A stretch of 64,000 nt of DNA from Streptomyces jeddahensis (GCF_001642995.1 NZ_LOHS01000111.1:1-64000); one strand, 5' to 3'; positions 38,300-47,756 are shown, numbered from the stretch's first letter. Translations and numbers: made by a program. Notes: generated by a model not told the origin, from the sequence alone.

Positions 38300-39643
38300 G
38301 TGTCCAAAACGCCAGTGAGAGCACGGGCTAAGGGGGCTGGGCTGGTGGTTGTACGCCGTAATTCCGCTATGGGCGAACAGGTTTCCGCCGAGCCCAAGAA
38401 TGGGACAAAAGCGACAAATCCGGCGCCGGATGAGGCGGCCGGGCAGCCGGCGACGACCAAGGCCGGGGCAGCTGGGAAGGCGACGGGCACTGCGGCGAAG
38501 AAGAAGGCGGCGAGCGCGAAGACGGTGGCCGTGAAGAAGACGGCAGCCACGAAGAAGGCGACGAGCGCGAAGAGGACGGCGGCTGCGAAGACCGCGGCGG
38601 CCGGTAAGCGGGTGGCGGCCGCGAAGAAGACGGCTGGTGCGAAGAAGACGGCTGGCGCGGGGGGAGCGGACGCCGCCAGGGGAACGGCGCCGGCGAAGGA
38701 GGCCGCGGCCGAGAAGGCGGCCGTCGGGAAGCAGGCGGGCGCGAAGAAGGCGGTCAAGGCGGTCGCGACGAAGGAGGCCGGCAAGAAGACGACGCCCGCC
38801 AAGAGTGCTCGGGCGGAGGCCGTCCCGGCCAACGCGGCCCTCGCCGAGAGCGCTCGCGCGGCCAAGGCCGCCGCCAGGCCCGAGTCCCGTGCCGCGCTCG
38901 TGCGCCGTGCCCGCAGGATCAACCGCGAGCTCGCCGACGTCTATCCGTACGCCCACCCCGAGCTGGACTTCGAGAACCCCTTCCAGCTTCTGCTCGCCAC
39001 CGTGCTCTCCGCCCAGACGACGGACCTGCGGGTGAACCAGACCACGCCCGCGCTCTTCGCCAAGTACCCGACGCCGGAGGACCTGGCCGCCGCCAACCCC
39101 GAAGAGGTCGAGGAGCTCATTCGGCCGACGGGTTTCTTCCGCGCCAAGACCAAGTCGATCATGGGTATCGCGAGGGCCCTGCGGGACGAGTTCGGCGGCG
39201 AAGTTCCCGGCAGGCTCGAGGACTTGGTGAAGCTGCCCGGCGTGGGTCGCAAGACGGCCTTCGTCGTGCTCGGCAACGCCTTCGGTGTTCCGGGACTGAC
39301 CGTCGACACCCACTTCGGGAGGCTTGTCCGCCGCTGGAAGTGGACCGACGAGACGGACCCGGACAAGGTCGAGGCCGCCGTCGGCGCGCTCTTCCCGAAG
39401 AGCGAGTGGACGATGCTCTCGCACCGCGTGATCTTCCACGGCCGGCGCATCTGCCACGCCCGCAGGCCCGCCTGCGGCGCCTGCCCCATCGCCCCGCTCT
39501 GCCCGGCGTACGGCGAGGGCGAGACGGACCCGGAGAAGGCGAAGAAGCTGCTGAAATACGAGAAGGGCGGCATGCCGGGCCAGCGCCTCAAGCCACCCCC
39601 GGACTATCCGGGCCGGCCCGCGCCACCACTGGGGGCCGGGTGA
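38300..39643 (+). CDS. nth: Endonuclease III with a long histone-H1-like N-terminal tail
   Basis: The first approximately 200 of 447 residues are a Lys/Ala repeat tail (units such as AKKTAATKKATSAKRTAAAK). The rest (about 205-447) is a normal endonuclease III: LLATVLSAQTTDLRVNQTTP, HhH motif LPGVGRKTAFVVLG with the catalytic Lys near 318, VDTHFGRL with Asp near 336, and the [4Fe-4S] ligands C-x6-C-x2-C-x5-C (CHARRPACGACPIAPLC). It removes oxidised pyrimidines and nicks abasic sites. The tail likely adds non-specific DNA binding. GTG 38300 includes the tail; an in-frame ATG exists near 38369, still before the repeats. Confidence 0.93.
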   Translation: MSKTPVRARAKGAGLVVVRRNSAMGEQVSAEPKNGTKATNPAPDEAAGQPATTKAGAAGKATGTAAKKKAASAKTVAVKKTAATKKATSAKRTAAAKTAAAGKRVAAAKKTAGAKKTAGAGGADAARGTAPAKEAAAEKAAVGKQAGAKKAVKAVATKEAGKKTTPAKSARAEAVPANAALAESARAAKAAARPESRAALVRRARRINRELADVYPYAHPELDFENPFQLLLATVLSAQTTDLRVNQTTPALFAKYPTPEDLAAANPEEVEELIRPTGFFRAKTKSIMGIARALRDEFGGEVPGRLEDLVKLPGVGRKTAFVVLGNAFGVPGLTVDTHFGRLVRRWKWTDETDPDKVEAAVGALFPKSEWTMLSHRVIFHGRRICHARRPACGACPIAPLCPAYGEGETDPEKAKKLLKYEKGGMPGQRLKPPPDYPGRPAPPLGAG

Positions 39644-39866
39644 GGAGGCCGAGCGTGCTGCCCGGGAGTCGGTCGGCGGGACTGTCCGCGACCGGGGTGG
39701 TGGCACTGTCCGCGATCTGGCCGACGGGCCCGTGGTCCAGCCGACGGCCCTGCCCGCCAGCTGGCGGGCTTCCCGGCTCGTCAGTCGGCGAGCTCCCCGG
39801 CTCACGGCCGGCCCAGGTGGCGGGTGGGCCCTCGGCGGGCCTGATCTCGCTGACGGGCGGTCCAGC

Positions 39867-39945
39867 GGCGAGCCGCCGTGGTCCATCGGTGAGCCGCCGT
39901 GGTCCGTCGGTGAGCCGCCGTGGTCCATCGGTGAGCCGCCCGTTG
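39867..39945 (+). repeat. Tandem 21-bp repeat upstream of the CoA-type Nudix gene
   Basis: About 3.7 copies of a 21-bp unit containing GGTGAGCCGCCGTGGTCC lie in the 352-bp gap between nth and the Nudix gene. The unit is a multiple of 3; on the plus strand it would read as repeated GEPPWSI. No start signal supports translation, so it is treated as intergenic repeat DNA. Confidence 0.7.
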
Positions 39946-39995
39946 GAACCATCCGCATGGGCGGAGGCGTTGTGCTCAGAGGGACGGGGGTGGCG

Positions 39996-40712
39996 ATGAC
40001 GCACGCGAGCCATATGCACACGAGCAGGGCCTGGGATCAGGACGGCCTGCCGGCGGTGAGTACCGAGGGCCTGCCCGAGTGGCTGGCCCCCGTGGTCCGC
40101 GCCGCCGAGACGGTGGAGCCGCGGCAGCTCAGCCGCTTTCTGCCGCCGGAGGACGGCGCGGGCCGCCAGTCGGCCGTCCTGATCCTGTTCGGTGAGGGCG
40201 AGCGCGGACCGGAGCTGCTGCTGATGGAGCGGGCCGGCTCGCTGCGGTCGCATGCCGGACAGCCGTCGTTCCCCGGCGGCGCTCTGGACCCGGAGGACGG
40301 CGACCCGGCGACCGTGGGGCCGCTGCGGGCCGCCCTGCGCGAGGCCGAGGAGGAGACCGGGCTCGACCCGCGCGGCGTCCAGCTCTTCGGCGTGCTCCCG
40401 AAGCTGTACATCCCGGTGAGCCGCTTCGTCGTCACTCCCGTCCTGGGCTGGTGGCGCGAGCCGTCCCCGGTCGGCGTCGTCGACCCGGCGGAGACGGCCC
40501 GTGTCTTCACCGTCCCCGTGGCGGATCTCACGGACCCGAACAACCGTGCGACCACAGTGCACCCGAGCGGTCACCGAGGCCCCGCGTTCCTGGTCGCATC
40601 GGCTCTGGTCTGGGGTTTCACCGCCGGGGTGATCGACCGGCTCCTTCACTACTCGGGCTGGGAGCGCCCCTGGGACACCGACAAGCAGGTCCCGCTCGAC
40701 TGGCGTGCGTGA
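39996..40712 (+). CDS. CoA pyrophosphatase-type Nudix hydrolase
   Basis: The 238-residue protein contains the Nudix box GGALDPEDGD followed by LRAALREAEEETGLDP (about 88-115). The preceding RAGSLRSHAGQPSFPGG matches the NUDT7/CoA-diphosphatase signature (LLTKRSxxLxxHxGQVxFPGG). It would split CoA or CoA derivatives to 3',5'-ADP and phosphopantetheine. ATG 39996 has GGGGG upstream; a longer frame from 39732 includes the intergenic repeat and is less likely. In M. tuberculosis the matching Rv3672c lies between nth and marP, as here. Confidence 0.9.
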   Translation: MTHASHMHTSRAWDQDGLPAVSTEGLPEWLAPVVRAAETVEPRQLSRFLPPEDGAGRQSAVLILFGEGERGPELLLMERAGSLRSHAGQPSFPGGALDPEDGDPATVGPLRAALREAEEETGLDPRGVQLFGVLPKLYIPVSRFVVTPVLGWWREPSPVGVVDPAETARVFTVPVADLTDPNNRATTVHPSGHRGPAFLVASALVWGFTAGVIDRLLHYSGWERPWDTDKQVPLDWRA

Positions 40713-40829
40713 CAGGCTGGCGTACGTGATGTGTGATCCCGGGGACCTGACATCGGCCGCTGAAGCCGCGGGCCCTCGGAGGCCCCGGCCAGGAGACGGC
40801 GGCCGCAATGCGAGGCGAGGCTTGAATCG

Positions 40830-42029
40830 GTGAACGTGCTCGACATCCTGTTGCTGATCGCCGCTGTGTGGTTCGCGATCGTGGGCTACCGCCAGGGGTT
40901 CGTCGTCGGCATCCTGTCGGTGATCGGCTTCCTCGGCGGCGGTCTCGTCGCGGTCTACCTCCTGCCCGTCATCTGGAACGAGGTGACGGAAGGCGCCCAG
41001 GTGACCACCACGGCCGCCGTCGTCGCGGTCGTCGTGGTCATCGTCTGCGCCTCCGTCGGCCAGGCGTTCACCACGCACCTCGGCAACAAGCTCCGCCGGT
41101 ACATCACGTGGTCCCCGGCCCGTGCCCTGGACGCCACGGGCGGCGCCCTGGTGAACGTGGTGGCGATGCTGCTGGTGGCCTGGCTCATCGGCTCGGCCCT
41201 CGCGGGCACGACACTGCCGACGCTCGGCAAGGAAGTGCGCAATTCCAAGGTGCTGCAGGGGGTTTCCCAGGCGCTGCCCCCGCAGGCCGACACCTGGTTC
41301 GCGGACTTCTCCTCGATCCTCGCGCAGAACGGCTTCCCACAGGTCTTCAGCCCCTTCTCGAACGAGCCGATCAACGAGGTGCAGGCGCCGGACCCGGCTC
41401 TGGCCAACAGCCCTGTGGCCGCCCGCGCCCAGCGCTCCATCGTCAAGGTCCTCGGCACCGCGGAGAGCTGCGGCAAGGTTCTCGAAGGTACGGGCTTCGT
41501 CTTCGCCGACCGCCGCGTCATGACCAACGCCCATGTGGTCGGCGGCGTGGACGAGCCCACCGTGCAGATAGGCGGCAAGGGCAGGCTCTACGACGCCAAG
41601 GTCGTCCTCTACGACTGGCAGCGGGACATCGCCGTGCTGGACGTCCCGAACCTGAACGCGCCCGCGCTGAAGTTCGCATCCACCGACGCCACCAGCGGCA
41701 GCAGCGCGATCGTCGCCGGCTTCCCGGAGAACGGCTCGTACGACGTGCGCCCCGCGCGCGTGCGCGCCCGCATCCCGGCCAACGGCCCCGACATCTACCA
41801 CCGCGGCACGGTGAGCCGCGATGTGTACTCGCTGTACGCGACGGTGCGCCAGGGCAACTCCGGCGGCCCGCTGCTCACTCCCGACGGCAGGGTCTACGGC
41901 GTGGTCTTCGCCAAGTCGCTCGACGACCCCGACACGGGCTATGCGCTCACCGCGGACGAGGTGCGCCAGGACGTCAACCGTGGCCGAACCGCCAACCAGC
42001 AGGTCGACAGCGACGGGTGCGCGCTGTAG
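40830..42029 (+). CDS. MarP-like membrane serine protease (CvpA + trypsin-like)
   Basis: The 399-residue protein has four N-terminal helices of the CvpA type (about 1-125) and a periplasmic-side trypsin-like domain. Catalytic residues are His near 234 (MTNAHVVGG), Asp near 266 (QRDIAVLDV) and Ser near 344 (RQGNSGGPL). Two cysteines (SCGKVLEG near 214 and the final DGCAL) may form the disulfide known to govern MarP activity. In M. tuberculosis MarP (Rv3671c) protects against acid and oxidative stress. The start is GTG 40830 (GAGG upstream). Confidence 0.93.
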   Translation: MNVLDILLLIAAVWFAIVGYRQGFVVGILSVIGFLGGGLVAVYLLPVIWNEVTEGAQVTTTAAVVAVVVVIVCASVGQAFTTHLGNKLRRYITWSPARALDATGGALVNVVAMLLVAWLIGSALAGTTLPTLGKEVRNSKVLQGVSQALPPQADTWFADFSSILAQNGFPQVFSPFSNEPINEVQAPDPALANSPVAARAQRSIVKVLGTAESCGKVLEGTGFVFADRRVMTNAHVVGGVDEPTVQIGGKGRLYDAKVVLYDWQRDIAVLDVPNLNAPALKFASTDATSGSSAIVAGFPENGSYDVRPARVRARIPANGPDIYHRGTVSRDVYSLYATVRQGNSGGPLLTPDGRVYGVVFAKSLDDPDTGYALTADEVRQDVNRGRTANQQVDSDGCAL

Positions 42030-42596
42030 CAGGCGCGCGCCCGTAGCAAGCAAGCGTGCCCGGAGCACGCTTGCCTGTAGCCCGGTGTGCTCCCGTAGCA
42101 CGCGTGCCCGTAGCGGGCGGGCCCCGTAGCAGGGATGCGGCGGCCACAGAGTCATGCCCCGGTAGAGGGGCGTGTACGTCCGGAGGGCGCCGGAGGAACT
42201 GGGGCCCGCGCGTGGAAGGGGCCGCGCGTCTGCCGCAGGCGTTCCGAGCTGCGGCTAGCCGCGCGTGTGCCGCAGACGCGCCGAGACCCAGCGGGCCCGG
42301 CGGCGGAGAATGCGGGGAATACCGATCGCCTGGGAGGAATCGTCCGGCCCCGCATGTCGCGGGCCGCCCTCCTGATGACGGCTCAGCCCTGTGGCAGAGC
42401 GGCGGTTGCGTGCTGCGTCACTGTAGTCGTGCGTCCAGCCCATACCCCGAGGTCTGCCCGTGCCTCAAGGTCGGTAACCGCGCGCCTGGCCCCCAATTGG
42501 CCTATGCGGCAGGCATGTGGCGTTCGAAGGACTGGTGTTCGCGTCCGATTAACGGCCACTCGGACGGCCGCCGGAAGAAGCCCGGCACAGGCCCGT
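42030..42596. other. Intergenic region with CCCGTAGC repeats and long inverted repeats
   Basis: 567 bp between convergent genes with no convincing frame. From the marP-like stop codon to about 42131 there are five or six degenerate copies of a (C)CCGTAGC motif spaced roughly 13-24 bp. At about 42225-42281 GCGCGTCTG and CAGACGCGC form a large imperfect inverted repeat that may serve as terminator for both genes. Confidence 0.55.
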
Positions 42597-43553
42597 CTAG
42601 CGGTCCGGTTCCGGGTCCTTCAGCCAGTTGACCAGCTCCGCCGAGAACGCCACCGGGTCCTCCTCGTGCGGGAAGTGCCCCAGGCCGTCGAACAGCCGCC
42701 AGCGGTACGGGGCTTCCACGTACTCGCCCGAACCCGCCGCGCTGCGCGTGCGCATCACCGGATCGAGGGAGCCGTGCAGATGCAGCGTCGGCACCCGCAC
42801 CGGCCGCTTCATACGGCGGTTGAACTGGATGCCGTCGGGCCGCGCCATGGAGCGGACCATCCACCGGTACGGCTCGATCGAGCAGTGGGCCGTCGAGGGA
42901 ATGCACATCGCCCGCTGGTACGTCTCCACCGCCTCGTCCTCCGGCGGCCGCGGCCCCGACCAGTCCCGGATCAGCCGGCCCGTCAGGGCGCCGCCGTCCG
43001 CGACCAGCTGTCGCTCGGGAATCCACGGTCGCTGGAAGCCCCAGATGTAGGAGCCAGCGGCGGTCTGCCGGACGTCGGAGAGCATCGCCGAGCGCCAGCG
43101 CCGCGGATGCGGCATCGAGGAGACGGCGAGCCGGCGCACCAGCTTGGGCCGCATCACGGCCGCCGTCCACGCGAGATAGCCGCCGAGGTCGTGGCCGACC
43201 AGCGCCGCGTCGGGCTCGCCGAGGGACCGTACGACTCCCGTGATGTCGAGCGCGAGGTTCGCGGGGTCGTAGCCGCGGGGGGTCCGGTCGCTGCCGCCCA
43301 CGCCGCGCAGGTCCATCGCGACCGCGCGGAAGCCCGCGTCGGCGAGCGCGACCATCTGGTACCGCCAGGTCCACCAGAACTGCGGGAATCCGTGCAGCAG
43401 CAGGACCAGTGGCCCGTCGCCGAGTTCGGCGATGTGGAAGCGTGCGCCGTTGGCGGCGACGTCCCGGTGCATCACCTTCGCGCCGGGGACGTCGATGCGT
43501 ACGGCTGAAGCAGGCTGCGCCGAATGGGCGGAGAGGGCGGAGGGGTCGGTCAT
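42597..43553 (-). CDS. Alpha/beta hydrolase of the epoxide hydrolase type
   Basis: The 318-residue protein has the oxyanion motif LLHGFPQFWWTWRYQ, the nucleophile elbow GHDLGGYLAW with Asp at the nucleophile position (about 124), and the final histidine in FDGLGHFPHEEDP. An Asp nucleophile together with HGFP marks epoxide hydrolases or dehalogenases rather than esterases. It matches the EphE position (Rv3670) of M. tuberculosis. The start overlaps the stop of the upstream membrane protein gene by 4 nt. Confidence 0.9.
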   Translation of the reverse strand: MTDPSALSAHSAQPASAVRIDVPGAKVMHRDVAANGARFHIAELGDGPLVLLLHGFPQFWWTWRYQMVALADAGFRAVAMDLRGVGGSDRTPRGYDPANLALDITGVVRSLGEPDAALVGHDLGGYLAWTAAVMRPKLVRRLAVSSMPHPRRWRSAMLSDVRQTAAGSYIWGFQRPWIPERQLVADGGALTGRLIRDWSGPRPPEDEAVETYQRAMCIPSTAHCSIEPYRWMVRSMARPDGIQFNRRMKRPVRVPTLHLHGSLDPVMRTRSAAGSGEYVEAPYRWRLFDGLGHFPHEEDPVAFSAELVNWLKDPEPDR

Positions 43554-44056
43554 GAGGACGAGCGTGCCACAGCCTCGGCCTTGCCGCCGACGCCTTCCGG
43601 CAGCCCGAGCCGGGAGGAGGCGGGCGCCGCTGCGCGCGGATGCGGCTTGGCCTTCTGCAGGACCGCGGCCGTCTCCTTGGCGGAGGCGACGGCCTTCTGC
43701 GGGCCTCCGCCCTTCTTTGCCTTCTTCGCGAACACCATGCCGATCAGCGCCAGCAAGCCGGCCACCAACACGTTCGCCGCGAAGGCCAGCAGGAAAGAGG
43801 CCCACAGAGGCAGGCCGGCACCCTCGTGGATGCCGTACGCCAGGGCGAAGCTCAGCATGGGCAGGGAGAAGATCAGCACCGCGCCCGCCGCCGCGAACGC
43901 GCCGCCGCCGACCGCACCGCGCTTGACGTCCTGGCGCAGCTGGGCCTTGGCCAGCGCGATCTCGTCGTGCACCAGCGCGGACAGCTCGGTGGTCGCCGAG
44001 GCGAACAGCTGGCCGATGCTGCGGTCGGTGCCGACAGGGCCGTCGGGTGCGCTCAT
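43550..44056 (-). CDS. Phage-holin superfamily III-like membrane protein
   Basis: The 168-residue protein reads SIGQLFASATTELSALVHDE, then IALAKAQLRQDVKRGAVGGG. Two membrane helices follow (AFAAAGAVLIFSLPMLSFALA and LWASFLLAFAANVLVAGLLA) and a Lys/Ala-rich cytoplasmic tail. This is the actinobacterial DUF1469-type family annotated as phage holin superfamily III. It is not a phage gene here; in M. tuberculosis the matching gene Rv3669 lies next to ephE. Function unknown. Confidence 0.88.
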   Translation of the reverse strand: MSAPDGPVGTDRSIGQLFASATTELSALVHDEIALAKAQLRQDVKRGAVGGGAFAAAGAVLIFSLPMLSFALAYGIHEGAGLPLWASFLLAFAANVLVAGLLALIGMVFAKKAKKGGGPQKAVASAKETAAVLQKAKPHPRAAAPASSRLGLPEGVGGKAEAVARSSS

Positions 44057-44145
44057 CGCGGTCTCCCTTTTCTCTTCTGCGGGTCTGACACCTGGGCTCC
44101 CCAGCGGCGGCCGGGGGGTGTGCGTACTGCGCCTCTGGTGTCAGA

Positions 44146-45552
44146 TCATGCCGGACGGTCGTCCCGGCCGCCTGCCCCGGACGCCGCTTCGGCACGCTTG
44201 CGATGTTCGGCGGCCTTCTCCTCGTAGATCCGGGCCATGCGGAGGTGGTACTCGGGGTTGCCCAGCTCGTAGACGTCGGGGATGCCGTCGAGGTCCTCGT
44301 CGCGGTCCTCCTCCTCGCACAGCTTGCGGTACTTGCCGTTGCGGATCTTCAGCAGCACTCCGGAGAGCACCGCCGCGATGAGGGAGCCCGTGAGGACGGC
44401 CGCCTTGACCACGTCGGACAGCACCGGGTCCTCGGCGAAGGCGAGCTCGTCGATCAGCAGGGAGACGGTGAAGCCGATGCCCGCGAGGGACGCCACCGCG
44501 AAGACATCGGGCCATACGAGGTCCTCGCTGAGCGAAGCCCTGGTGAACCGGGCGGTCAGCCAGGTTCCGCCGAAGATGCCGACCGCCTTGCCGACGACCA
44601 GGCCCAGCACCACACCCAGCGCCTCGGGCCGCGTGAACACCTCGCCCAGTGCCCCGCCGGAGATCGCGACACCGGCGCTGAACAGTGCGAACAGCGGCAC
44701 GGCAAGACCTGCCGACAGAGGGCGCACGAGGTGCTCGATGCGCTCACCGGGCGACTGCCGCTCCCCTTCGTGGCGCGTGCAGCGCAGCATCAGACCCATG
44801 GCGACGCCTGCGATGGTGGCGTGGATGCCGCTGTTGTACATGAGCCCCCAGATGACCAGCGCGAGCGGCACATAGACGTACCCGCCGCGCACACCCTTGT
44901 GCAGCAGCAGCCAGAACACGGCGAGGCCGGCGACGGCGCCGCCGAGCGCCATGAAGTTCAGCTCGTGCGTGAAGAACACCGCGATGATCAGGATCGCGAA
45001 GAGGTCGTCGACGACGGCCAGCGTCAGCAGGAAGGCGCGCAGCGCGGACGGCAGCGAGGTGCCGATGACCGCGAGGACGGCGAGCGCGAAGGCGATGTCG
45101 GTCGCCGTCGGCACGGCCCACCCTTGGAGTGAACCCCCGCCGACGGTGTTGACCAGCGTGTAGACGAGCGCGGGTACGGCCATGCCGCAGATCGCAGCCA
45201 CGACCGGGAGCACCGCGGCCCTGGGGTCGCGCAGATCGCCGGCGACCAGTTCCCGCTTGAGCTCGATGCCGGCGACGAAGAAGAAGACGGCGAGCAGCCC
45301 GTCGGCAGCCCAGTGCCCGATGGAGAGGTCCAGGCCGAGCGCGGCGGGTCCGATGTGGAAGTCGCGCACGGTCTCGTAGCTGTCGCGGAGCGGGGTGTTC
45401 GCCCAGATCAGCGCGGTGACGGCGGCGACGAGCAGAAGGACGCCGCCGAGGGTTTCGGTGCGCAGGGCGTCCGCGACGTAGTTCCGCTCCGGGAGGGACA
45501 GACGGCCCAGTACCTTGCGGGTCTTCGGGCGTACGGGTGCGGGCGCGGCCAC
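44146..45552 (-). CDS. nhaA: Na+/H+ antiporter NhaA
   Basis: The 468-residue protein has the NhaA layout of about 12 helices: LLAVFFFVAGIELKRELVAG early, GWAVPTATDIAFALAVLAVI with the paired Asp-type region (TDIAFALAV), SLPSALRAFLLTLAVVDDLF with the double Asp (VVDD) essential for ion exchange, and ASLAGIGFTVSLLIDELAF late. The C-terminal 70 residues are cytoplasmic and charged. It exports Na+ in exchange for protons. I do not recall this gene in the same place of the mycobacterial cluster. Confidence 0.95.
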   Translation of the reverse strand: MAAPAPVRPKTRKVLGRLSLPERNYVADALRTETLGGVLLLVAAVTALIWANTPLRDSYETVRDFHIGPAALGLDLSIGHWAADGLLAVFFFVAGIELKRELVAGDLRDPRAAVLPVVAAICGMAVPALVYTLVNTVGGGSLQGWAVPTATDIAFALAVLAVIGTSLPSALRAFLLTLAVVDDLFAILIIAVFFTHELNFMALGGAVAGLAVFWLLLHKGVRGGYVYVPLALVIWGLMYNSGIHATIAGVAMGLMLRCTRHEGERQSPGERIEHLVRPLSAGLAVPLFALFSAGVAISGGALGEVFTRPEALGVVLGLVVGKAVGIFGGTWLTARFTRASLSEDLVWPDVFAVASLAGIGFTVSLLIDELAFAEDPVLSDVVKAAVLTGSLIAAVLSGVLLKIRNGKYRKLCEEEDRDEDLDGIPDVYELGNPEYHLRMARIYEEKAAEHRKRAEAASGAGGRDDRPA

Positions 45553-45721
45553 GGGCGGGACCTCCAGGTCGTGTTCGGCAAAACGGCTAGCTGTGCTGCG
45601 TTGCCGACCAGACTTCCCGGCGCACCCTGACGATCATCATGTGATCGTTTACGCGTTCCTGACGCAAGCACCACCCTACCGGGTGACCGCACGCCCTACC
45701 TGATGATCTTCATATGGCATG

Positions 45722-45760
45722 CGAGAAGGGCACCCGACGCGCTGCCGGGTGCCCTTCTCG
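45722..45760. terminator. Terminator downstream of acs
   Basis: A perfect 14-bp stem (45722-45735 with 45747-45760) with an 11-nt loop, 40 nt past the acs stop. Confidence 0.85.
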
Positions 45761-45800
45761 TGTCTGGCCGTGTGGTGTCAGTCCCCGTGGCCGTGTGGTG

Positions 45801-47756
45801 TCAGTCCTCGCTCGGCGCCGCCGGAAGCTTCGACTGGATGAGCTCCATGACGGACGAGTCCGTGAGCGTCGTCACGTCGCCCAGCTGGCGGTTCTCGGCG
45901 ACGTCGCGCAGCAGCCGTCGCATGATCTTGCCGGAGCGGGTCTTCGGCAGCTCGGCCACCGGCAGGATGCGCTTGGGCTTGGCGATCGGGCCGAGCGTGG
46001 CACCGACGTGGTTCCGCAGCTCGCCGACCAGGTCGTCCGACTCGGCGGCCGTACCCCGCAGGATCACGAACGCGACGATGGCCTGGCCGGTCGTCTCGTC
46101 CGCCGCGCCCACGACCGCCGCCTCGGCGACCGACGGGTGCGAGACCAGCGCCGACTCCACCTCGGTGGTCGAGATGTTGTGTCCGGAGACGAGCATCACG
46201 TCGTCGACCCGGCCGAGCAGCCAGATGTCGCCGTCCTCGTCCTTCTTGGCGCCGTCACCCGCGAAGTACTTGCCCTCGAAGCGGGACCAGTAGGTGTCGA
46301 TGAACCGCTGGTCGTCGCCCCAGATCGTGCGCAGCATCGACGGCCACGGCTCGGTCAGGACGAGGTAGCCGCCTCCGCCGTTGGGCACCTCGTTCGCCTC
46401 GTCGTCGACGACCGTGGCGGAGATACCGGGCAGCGGCGTCTGGGCGGAGCCCGGCTTGGTCTCGGTGACGCCCGGCAGCGGCGAGATCATCATCGCGCCG
46501 GTCTCGGTCTGCCACCAGGTGTCCACGATCGGGCACGTGTCGGCGCCGATGTGCTTGCGGTACCAGATCCACGCCTCCGGGTTGATCGGCTCACCGACCG
46601 ACCCCAGGATGCGCAGGCTGCTCAGGTCGAACTTCGCGGGGATGTCGTCGCCCCACTTCATGAACGTACGGATCGCGGTCGGCGCCGTGTACAGGATCGT
46701 CACCCCGTACTTCTGCACGATCTCCCAGAAGCGGCCCTGGTGCGGGGTGTCGGGCGTGCCCTCGTACATGACCTGCGTCGCGCCGTTCGCCAGCGGCCCG
46801 TACACGATGTACGAGTGGCCGGTGACCCAGCCGACGTCGGCGGTGCACCAGTAGACGTCCGTCTCGGGCTTGAGGTCGAAGACGGCGTGGTGCGTGTACG
46901 CGGCCTGGGTGAGGTAGCCGCCAGAGGTGTGCAGGATGCCCTTCGGCTTACCCGTCGTACCCGAGGTGTAGAGGATGAACAGCGGGTGCTCGGCGTCGAA
47001 GGCCTCGGGGGTGTGCTCGGCCGACTGCTGCTCGACCAGCTCGTGCCACCACACGTCGCGGCCCTCGGTCCAGGCCACGTCCTGCCCGGTGCGGCGGACC
47101 ACCAGGACGTGCTCGACGCGGTCCACGCGCGCGACCGCATCGTCGACGGCGGGCTTGAGGGCGGCAGGCTTGCCGCGCCGGTAGCCGCCGTCGGAGGTGA
47201 TCACGACCTTGGCGTCGGCGTCCTCGATACGGGTGGCCAGCGCGTCGGCCGAGAAGCCGCCGAAGACGACGGAGTGCGCGGCGCCGATGCGGGCGCAGGC
47301 CAGCATGGCGATCGCGGTCTCCGGGATCATCGGCATGTAGACGGCGACCCGGTCGCCCTTCTGCACACCGAGCGCGGTGAGGGCGTTGGCGGCCTTGGAG
47401 ACCTCGTCCTTCAGTTCGGCGTAGGTGATGGCGCGGCTGTCGCCCGGCTCGCCCTCGAAGTGGATCGCGACACGGTCGCCGAGGCCCGCCTCGACATGGC
47501 GGTCCACGCAGTTGTACGCGACGTTCAGCTTCCCGTCCGCGAACCACTTGGCGAACGGCGGGTTCGACCAGTCCAGCGTCTCGGTCGGCTCGACGGCCCA
47601 GGTCAGCCGACGCGCCTGCGCGGCCCAGAAACCGAGCCGGTCAGCCTTGGCCTGTTCATACGCCTCCGCTGTGACGTTGGCGCCCGCGGCCAGGTCGGCG
47701 GGCGGCGCGAACCTCCGCTCCTCACGAAGCAGGTTGGCCAGGCTTTCGTTGCTCAC
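45801..47756 (-). CDS. acs: Acetyl-CoA synthetase (AMP-forming)
   Basis: The 651-residue protein has the usual ANL-superfamily motifs: LYTSGTTGKPKGILH (A3), YWCTADVGWVTGHSY, VDTWWQTETGAM (A5), and the C-terminal PKTRSGKIMRRLLR with the catalytic, acetylation-sensitive Lys near 610. It makes acetyl-CoA from acetate, ATP and CoA. GTG 47756 is preceded by AAGGGAG. It corresponds to Rv3667 in the conserved gene order. Confidence 0.97.
   Translation of the reverse strand: MSNESLANLLREERRFAPPADLAAGANVTAEAYEQAKADRLGFWAAQARRLTWAVEPTETLDWSNPPFAKWFADGKLNVAYNCVDRHVEAGLGDRVAIHFEGEPGDSRAITYAELKDEVSKAANALTALGVQKGDRVAVYMPMIPETAIAMLACARIGAAHSVVFGGFSADALATRIEDADAKVVITSDGGYRRGKPAALKPAVDDAVARVDRVEHVLVVRRTGQDVAWTEGRDVWWHELVEQQSAEHTPEAFDAEHPLFILYTSGTTGKPKGILHTSGGYLTQAAYTHHAVFDLKPETDVYWCTADVGWVTGHSYIVYGPLANGATQVMYEGTPDTPHQGRFWEIVQKYGVTILYTAPTAIRTFMKWGDDIPAKFDLSSLRILGSVGEPINPEAWIWYRKHIGADTCPIVDTWWQTETGAMMISPLPGVTETKPGSAQTPLPGISATVVDDEANEVPNGGGGYLVLTEPWPSMLRTIWGDDQRFIDTYWSRFEGKYFAGDGAKKDEDGDIWLLGRVDDVMLVSGHNISTTEVESALVSHPSVAEAAVVGAADETTGQAIVAFVILRGTAAESDDLVGELRNHVGATLGPIAKPKRILPVAELPKTRSGKIMRRLLRDVAENRQLGDVTTLTDSSVMELIQSKLPAAPSED

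Noticed and set aside
38189..40021. 610-codon minus-strand frame opposite nth and its downstream repeats
   Set aside because: Composition is that of an antisense of the Lys/Ala-rich tail; no start signals or domains.
43550..44056. Prophage holin
   Set aside because: Although the family name includes phage holin, the gene sits in a conserved actinobacterial chromosome cluster without other phage genes.
43554..44195. Extension of the epoxide-hydrolase-like gene to 44195
   Set aside because: The added part is a shadow of the holin-like gene in another frame; conserved sequence starts at 43553.
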